From the NCBI GenBank assembly GCA_014382665.1, contig JACNJH010000119.1:1-37511 (forward strand): a stretch of DNA of 37,511 nt. The letters run 5' to 3'. Positions 35,101-37,511 of the stretch are shown piece by piece. The notes beneath the pieces are model-generated. The model did no database searches, had not been told where the DNA came from, and saw nothing but the letters and a program-made list of their open reading frames with translations. The position numbers and the translations under genes were made by a program. Source of the stretch: Candidatus Desulfatibia profunda. GTDB lineage: Bacteria > Desulfobacterota > Desulfobacteria > Desulfobacterales > UBA11574. How positions within the stretch are numbered: the first letter of the stretch is position 1; each line of letters begins with the position of its first letter.

Positions 35101-35283
35101 TCAAATCTATTAAGCAAACAAGGCCAATGGATTTATTTTAACCACAACCTCAAAATTTATGAAGGACGTACAACGTACTTTGTTAAACCACGCCAACGGC
35201 TATGCTGGTTAAAAAGTCAAGCCTTGTTAGATGCGGATGAATTCATCGCTGAAAAACTCACGTTTAGCGGAGCCAATAGCTGA
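32158..35283 (+). CDS. Eco57I-like N6-adenine DNA methyltransferase with large flanking domains
   Basis: This 1041-aa protein starts at the ATG at 32158, with AAGGAA 8 nt upstream (a TTG directly before it is in frame). It has the amino-methyltransferase motifs of N-6 adenine enzymes: GQGAYYTP near 310 (motif X), DPACGSGAFL at 344-353 (SAM binding) and the catalytic NPPW at 463-466. The first 300 residues and the C-terminal 450, including a TaqI/Eco57I-type target-recognition region with FWGIERDRPDKTDLEKLPIP, flank the core. No PD-(D/E)XK motif is obvious in its own N-terminus. Its stop overlaps the next gene by 1 nt, and that gene has a nuclease motif. Together they look like a restriction-modification or related phage-defense pair. 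Confidence 0.92.
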   Translation: MNMQDLLNCLEYSESSYYLTGSRLNAHPAYSHAFRLAKEKCGLDGVYTLQGNDSNIPLCQNLLPIIYVCKANSEADAAEFHKLVWNQNIVPFLLVETPKTFRLYPSFNYNPRVAEKKDQSILVVAKTANAVLSNLSELKASAIDSGAIWQKWSEVVTQEKRVDTKLLKSLKSLSDWLQKHNLPRNAAHALIGKYVFLHYLKDRDILSDRKFSQWKIEKNTVFSRNATLVGFLNVIERLDDWLNGTLFPISEEGIGSPSLEHIQMVAGTFAGDDPKTRQMHLDFKAYDFQQIPIETLSMVYQQFLHAEGKGRGQGAYYTPIHLVNFILDELDAKVPLRKGMRVCDPACGSGAFLVRCYRRLIEREVEQSPEKHLSPFDLRELLTNHIYGIDVDEDACGVTELSLTLTLLDYVDPPDLEKPAYSNFVLPSLRDQNIFCCEEGFFDPKSIWQIEKPKEGYDWIIGNPPWKQLNPKKLEKGDKAALAWIKRNKNRFPVSGNQLAEAFAWEASQHLSEQGLVGLLLPAGTLFKTNAEKFRKSFFSTLNVWCVVNFANLRHLLFQGAKNPAAAFFYSCLQKNGDSVSRIITYAPFAVNQLARYEANRRKRGMLWTVIVNANEIREILPAEAATGSSQPWKLAMWGSSRDRFLLNSLDRRFPPLSEFKKKHGLKIHPGLELRTKETDEPVEYLPEIEGKKELDITVLSGYDDIFAFPEQALRRIDSDRAWVRKRGGKIPLQICYPPHIIVHAARKFAVFSNEFFVVPPRQIGIAGKTSQVDLLKALALYLNSDFAVYQQFLSSTFWGIERDRPDKTDLEKLPIPLDNLSDKGLSDWARLYDELAEASLKYFSAPKEPLFDGSEKPPDPSRLKEQLNDFVYTLLGINRTERWVIEDLLLIRKKLNEGKLAREAINPANKDEINRYAKVLKAELDNFLDADVKDQHRVTVFYDHELAIVKVEHPHTPPAGPAITLKVEDQKTKAEFEKLRSNLLSKQGQWIYFNHNLKIYEGRTTYFVKPRQRLCWLKSQALLDADEFIAEKLTFSGANS

Positions 35284-36029
35284 TGGTTACCGATAATGAT
35301 CTGCAAAGACAAGCCTCTACGGGCGATGATACGGAAGACTACCGCCGCGTATTTCGAAAGCAGGTATTCCAACTGCTGAAGTGGGGATATGACCGTCTTA
35401 ACGCTTCTGAGTACCAGGCTGCGGAAGAAGAAGATATTACCGGCGAGTTCGCAAAAGAAATTAATTTTATGCTCGAAGACCGTACTTTACCTAAATGGGT
35501 ATCGCACTTCTATGTTCATGAAGAGTATCGTGTTAATGTAAAAGGACGCAAAGGGAAGCGGCGCAAAAGATTGGACATTGTATTTATACGAACTCAGTAT
35601 GGTGTCCGCCCTCACTTCCCCTTCGAAGCCAAGCGCCTTTCTGCGGGTACGCACCCAATTGGCAAGTATCTTGGGGTGGAAGGTTTAGGGCAGTTTTTAA
35701 CGGGTGATTACGGCCAGGAAGTCAGCGAAGGAGGAATGCTGGGGTATGTTCAGTCCCATACTTCCGATTACTGGGCTCAAAAAGCAATTGAAAAAATTAT
35801 CAATGCTCCCCAAGAATACCAGATATTCAAAAAAGGTTGCTGGATAAACGAAGAAATTCTCGAAGGGCTATCCGCCTGTTACCGTTCCACTCATCACCGA
35901 TTGTTGGGAAAAAGCCCGATAGCAATATTTCACTGCTTCCTTATTTTTTTAGGTGTACCCCATAACAAAAGTGTTCTAAAAGCCTTTCATGACAATGATC
36001 TTAAGATAGGGACCCAATATCGGATATAG
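35283..36029 (+). CDS. Putative PD-(D/E)XK nuclease partner of the methyltransferase
   Basis: This 248-aa protein starts at an ATG sharing one base with the methyltransferase stop. The central segment RLDIVF...FPFEAKRL gives Asp98, Glu115 and Lys117 in the D-x(n)-E-x-K arrangement of PD-(D/E)XK nucleases, preceded by a basic stretch (KGRKGKRRKR). A conserved-looking YLGVEGLGQFLTGDYG and GMLGYVQ follow. No named restriction family was recognised. The context argues for the cleaving subunit of a two-gene system; a nickase, a regulator or an inactive nuclease fold cannot be excluded. An IS21 relic lies directly after it. Confidence 0.65.
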   Translation: MVTDNDLQRQASTGDDTEDYRRVFRKQVFQLLKWGYDRLNASEYQAAEEEDITGEFAKEINFMLEDRTLPKWVSHFYVHEEYRVNVKGRKGKRRKRLDIVFIRTQYGVRPHFPFEAKRLSAGTHPIGKYLGVEGLGQFLTGDYGQEVSEGGMLGYVQSHTSDYWAQKAIEKIINAPQEYQIFKKGCWINEEILEGLSACYRSTHHRLLGKSPIAIFHCFLIFLGVPHNKSVLKAFHDNDLKIGTQYRI

Positions 36030-36082
36030 CTGCATAACCCTGAATTTGTATCCGCTGTATTCGGCACGCAATACTTTTTAAA

Positions 36083-36199
36083 TTGTATTTCTCGAATGAC
36101 ACTTGCCGAATGACCGGTCTTTCTTGCAATCTGTTTGATCTTCTTTCCATAAATTCGATGCCTTGTTCGAATATAGTCAAATTAATCCACCTTGAGCAT
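36083..36199 (-). pseudogene. IS21-family istA transposase relic
   Basis: From an ATG at 36199 the minus strand reads MLKVD, a TAA stop, then FDYIRTRHRIYGKKIKQIAR and KTGHSASVIREI. This is the start of IstA, where IS21 proteins have a Gln-like residue at the stop position, followed by the HTH of the family. Similarity fades after 36083, so only about 39 codons survive. The element is non-functional. The DNA from 36200 to 36296 may be the IS leader region. Confidence 0.75.
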
Positions 36200-36296
36200 T
36201 CTCCTTTTTCCCTCCGGTTTTTGGATTGGTAAAAACCATTCCTCTATACCAAAGGCTTGCTTCAAGGGGATCAATTTTTGATTGTCGTTTGTCCGT

Positions 36297-36647
36297 TTAG
36301 GGGTTCAATTTTAGGTTAGCATAACCATATTTGGATGGTTTAAAAAAGTAGTATATAAATGAACCGAATTTCCAAAAGCCAAAGATTGCTAACAACAAAA
36401 TGAACGAGATGAACCATCTGCTTTTAAGTAGTTTATTGATAAAATTCTCTTCTGTGGGCAATTTGCTTGTTATCCAACATTTTCTATTTTCCCCAGAGTT
36501 TACTTCTTTCAATTGAACGAAGGTTTTTTTATAATCAATAACTGGCTCCTCTGGGAAGGCAATTACCAATTCGTAAAAATTTTCTTCTGGAATTATCATT
36601 TCGTCGTCTTTTGACGGGATAAAAATAAAACCCTTTTTTACTGTCAA
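36297..36647 (-). CDS. Hypothetical membrane protein, probably 5'-truncated
   Basis: The frame has no ATG. It is open from a stop near 36750 and the first usable start is a TTG at 36647 (116 aa) without a clear ribosome site. The protein has a soluble N-terminal part and one transmembrane segment near residues 76-97 (FISFILLLAIFGFWKFG). Upstream in-frame residues (for example NPLWFINSESLFDSKVEQ) look protein-like, so the true N-terminus may have been lost. No family is recognised. It ends next to the IS21 relic, which may mark the event that damaged the area. Confidence 0.4.
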   Translation of the reverse strand: MTVKKGFIFIPSKDDEMIIPEENFYELVIAFPEEPVIDYKKTFVQLKEVNSGENRKCWITSKLPTEENFINKLLKSRWFISFILLLAIFGFWKFGSFIYYFFKPSKYGYANLKLNP

Positions 36648-37199
36648 AGAAGACTCAAGGGTGCTATTTTGCTCTACTTTAGAGTCAAATAAAGATTCAG
36701 AGTTTATAAACCATAGTGGGTTTTGATAAGCAAAGTTTGTACTAATTTATTCGATTCTTAAGTGGACACTAATGTAAAGTTTTGAATATTAAGCCTGATA
36801 CTCTGAAACATAGGAATAGGAAAGTGTTGTGTTTTAGGGATGTTGGTGAAAGATTGACAAGATTTCTCCTGATCACATAAACATTTCAACTTTTCACCAA
36901 CGTCCCCTACGTTCCACCTACGTTCCAGATACGGATCGAGAGGTTTCGACGGATTTAAGCCGCAACGCTTTGTGCAAGTCGGGGTCAAAATAATAGCGCA
37001 CGAATTCAACACCGGGCGCGAGATAAGCTACAGCCCCGATTTGGGGAAAATGGTCACAGCCCCTTCGCGGTATTATTTATTGTTCCCTTATATCAATACC
37101 CGTCCCCAATATTCCGCGCGTCCCCAATATTCCGCGAAATTTTATATGATCATAGTTATATATGTTGAATGTCGATGATTAAAAGCTACGACCACCCTT
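36648..37199. other. Repeat-rich gap without a supported gene
   Basis: This stretch contains a 10-bp inverted repeat (GTTGGTGAAA at 36842-36851, complement ending at 36901), a short direct repeat (CTACGTTCCA) around 36906-36930, and an 18-bp unit (CGTCCCCAATATTCCGCG) repeated exactly in tandem at 37101-37118 and 37119-37136. Short ORFs here look like chance. It looks like intergenic debris of mobile or REP-like sequences. Confidence 0.5.
37101..37136. repeat. Perfect 18-bp tandem duplication
   Basis: The unit CGTCCCCAATATTCCGCG occurs twice back to back. A related sequence (CCCCAATATTTCACGAAAAT) is found at 29507-29526 next to another gene end, suggesting a dispersed repeat family. Confidence 0.6.
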
Positions 37200-37325
37200 T
37201 TGTCCTCATCTGCCACATCCTTGTCCTCATCTGTCACGCCCTTGTCCTCCTCTGCCACCGCCGTATCCTCCTCTACTACCACCTTGTCCTCCTTTGCCAC
37301 CGCCGTATCCTCCTCTACTACCGCG
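37200..37325. repeat. Six-unit 21-bp coding minisatellite
   Basis: Six consecutive 21-bp units (starting at 37200, 37221, 37242, 37263, 37284 and 37305) encode the glycine-rich tail of the RNA-binding protein in 7-residue steps. The two units nearest 37200 carry a G-to-T change (on the coding strand) that turns GGA into TGA, so the array extends beyond the present stop codon. Confidence 0.75.
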
Positions 37326-37511
37326 ACTTTCGGTGCGAGGGCGAGCCTCATTCACGTTAAGCGCTCTTCCTTTTAGCTCTTTGCCATTTAGGCCATCGAT
37401 TGCAGACTGCCCTTCAGCTTTAGAGGCCATCTCCACGAATCCAAATCCTTTTGATTGACCACTATACTTGTCTTTTATAATGGTTGCGGATTCAACCTGC
37501 CCGAATTGATC
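37227..37511 (-). CDS. RRM-type RNA-binding protein with Gly-rich tail, 5' end cut by window edge
   Basis: The 94 visible residues begin inside an RNA-recognition motif with the RNP1 signature SKGFGFVEM and the closing strand KGRALNVNEA, followed by a tail of RGGYGGG and GGQGG repeats ending GRDR. Small bacterial RRM proteins of this design bind single-stranded RNA and are often cold-responsive. The N-terminal RNP2 part lies beyond the window. The tail is encoded by 21-bp repeats, and the current stop is a point change within a repeat unit, so the protein probably was longer or varies in length among strains. Confidence 0.88.
   Translation of the reverse strand, partial: DQFGQVESATIIKDKYSGQSKGFGFVEMASKAEGQSAIDGLNGKELKGRALNVNEARPRTESRGSRGGYGGGKGGQGGSRGGYGGGRGGQGRDR

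Noticed and set aside
32158..35283. Methyltransferase as BREX PglX or DISARM methylase
   Set aside because: No other BREX or DISARM genes (pglZ, brxC, drmA-like helicase) are present in the window; only a small nuclease-like gene is linked.
36972..37178. 68-aa plus-strand ORF
   Set aside because: It runs through the tandem 18-bp repeats, has no ribosome site and no family features.
37200..37325. CRISPR-like array
   Set aside because: The 21-bp units are contiguous without spacers and encode Gly-rich protein sequence.
37142..37351. Acidic repeat ORF of 69 aa on the minus strand
   Set aside because: It is an alternate frame of the 21-bp minisatellite; the frame continuing into the RRM domain is the real one.

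Overview
The window looks like a chromosomal segment of a strictly anaerobic member of the Desulfobacterota (deltaproteobacterial sulfate-reducer type). This is inferred from several radical SAM enzymes, an FdhD/MOSC molybdoenzyme pair, a DUF2148 iron-sulfur protein, AmmeMemoRadiSam-type proteins and moderately GC-rich core genes. It is not proven, because there is no rRNA or other phylogenetic marker beyond ribosomal proteins L21 and L27. No tRNA, rRNA or CRISPR array was seen.

Layout. (1) 1-7971, minus strand: a tightly packed cell-envelope operon of a giant YdbH/AsmA-like protein, a YdbL-like (DUF1318) lipoprotein and a beta-propeller/TPR protein that runs off the left edge. (2) 8204-8620: YjbQ, then a repeat-filled gap. 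(3) 9099-11355: a radical SAM protein overlapping prmA, convergent with khpA. (4) 11682-14486, minus strand: a zinc-sensing ArsR/SmtB repressor, a Cu/Zn efflux permease, a MOSC protein and FdhD, with a perfect 22-bp operator palindrome in front. (5) 14735-18533: the housekeeping cluster rplU-rpmA-obgE-proB-nadD-rsfS, most genes overlapping. (6) 18540-25015: a zinc-ribbon protein, a glycine-zipper lipoprotein, a DUF2148 protein, an unknown protein, an AmrS-like radical SAM enzyme, an M28 peptidase and a second radical SAM enzyme. (7) 25269-28769: a short cheA relic, then aroB divergent from an unusual fused DAHP synthase-prephenate dehydratase gene. The fusion gene is preceded by a promoter, a 28-codon phenylalanine-rich leader peptide and a chain of mutually exclusive hairpins ending in a terminator, which is a textbook-style but five-segment attenuator. 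(8) 29096-30766: a small unknown protein, a gamma-class carbonic anhydrase-like protein and an internally deleted amrB. (9) From about 30.8 kb the DNA becomes AT-rich and accessory: an S24-family CI-like repressor, tiny Cys-rich and membrane ORFs, a two-gene DNA methyltransferase/PD-(D/E)XK unit (probable restriction or defense system), an IS21 istA relic, a truncated membrane protein, and the end of an RRM RNA-binding protein whose Gly-rich tail is a 21-bp minisatellite.

Together, the aromatic locus ties the first common step of the pathway (DAHP synthase) and the phenylalanine-specific step (prephenate dehydratase) into one polypeptide, with inferred control by phenylalanine at two levels: an ACT domain and translation-coupled attenuation. 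The best candidates for new biology are this attenuator plus fusion, the methyltransferase/nuclease pair, and several structured dispersed repeats.
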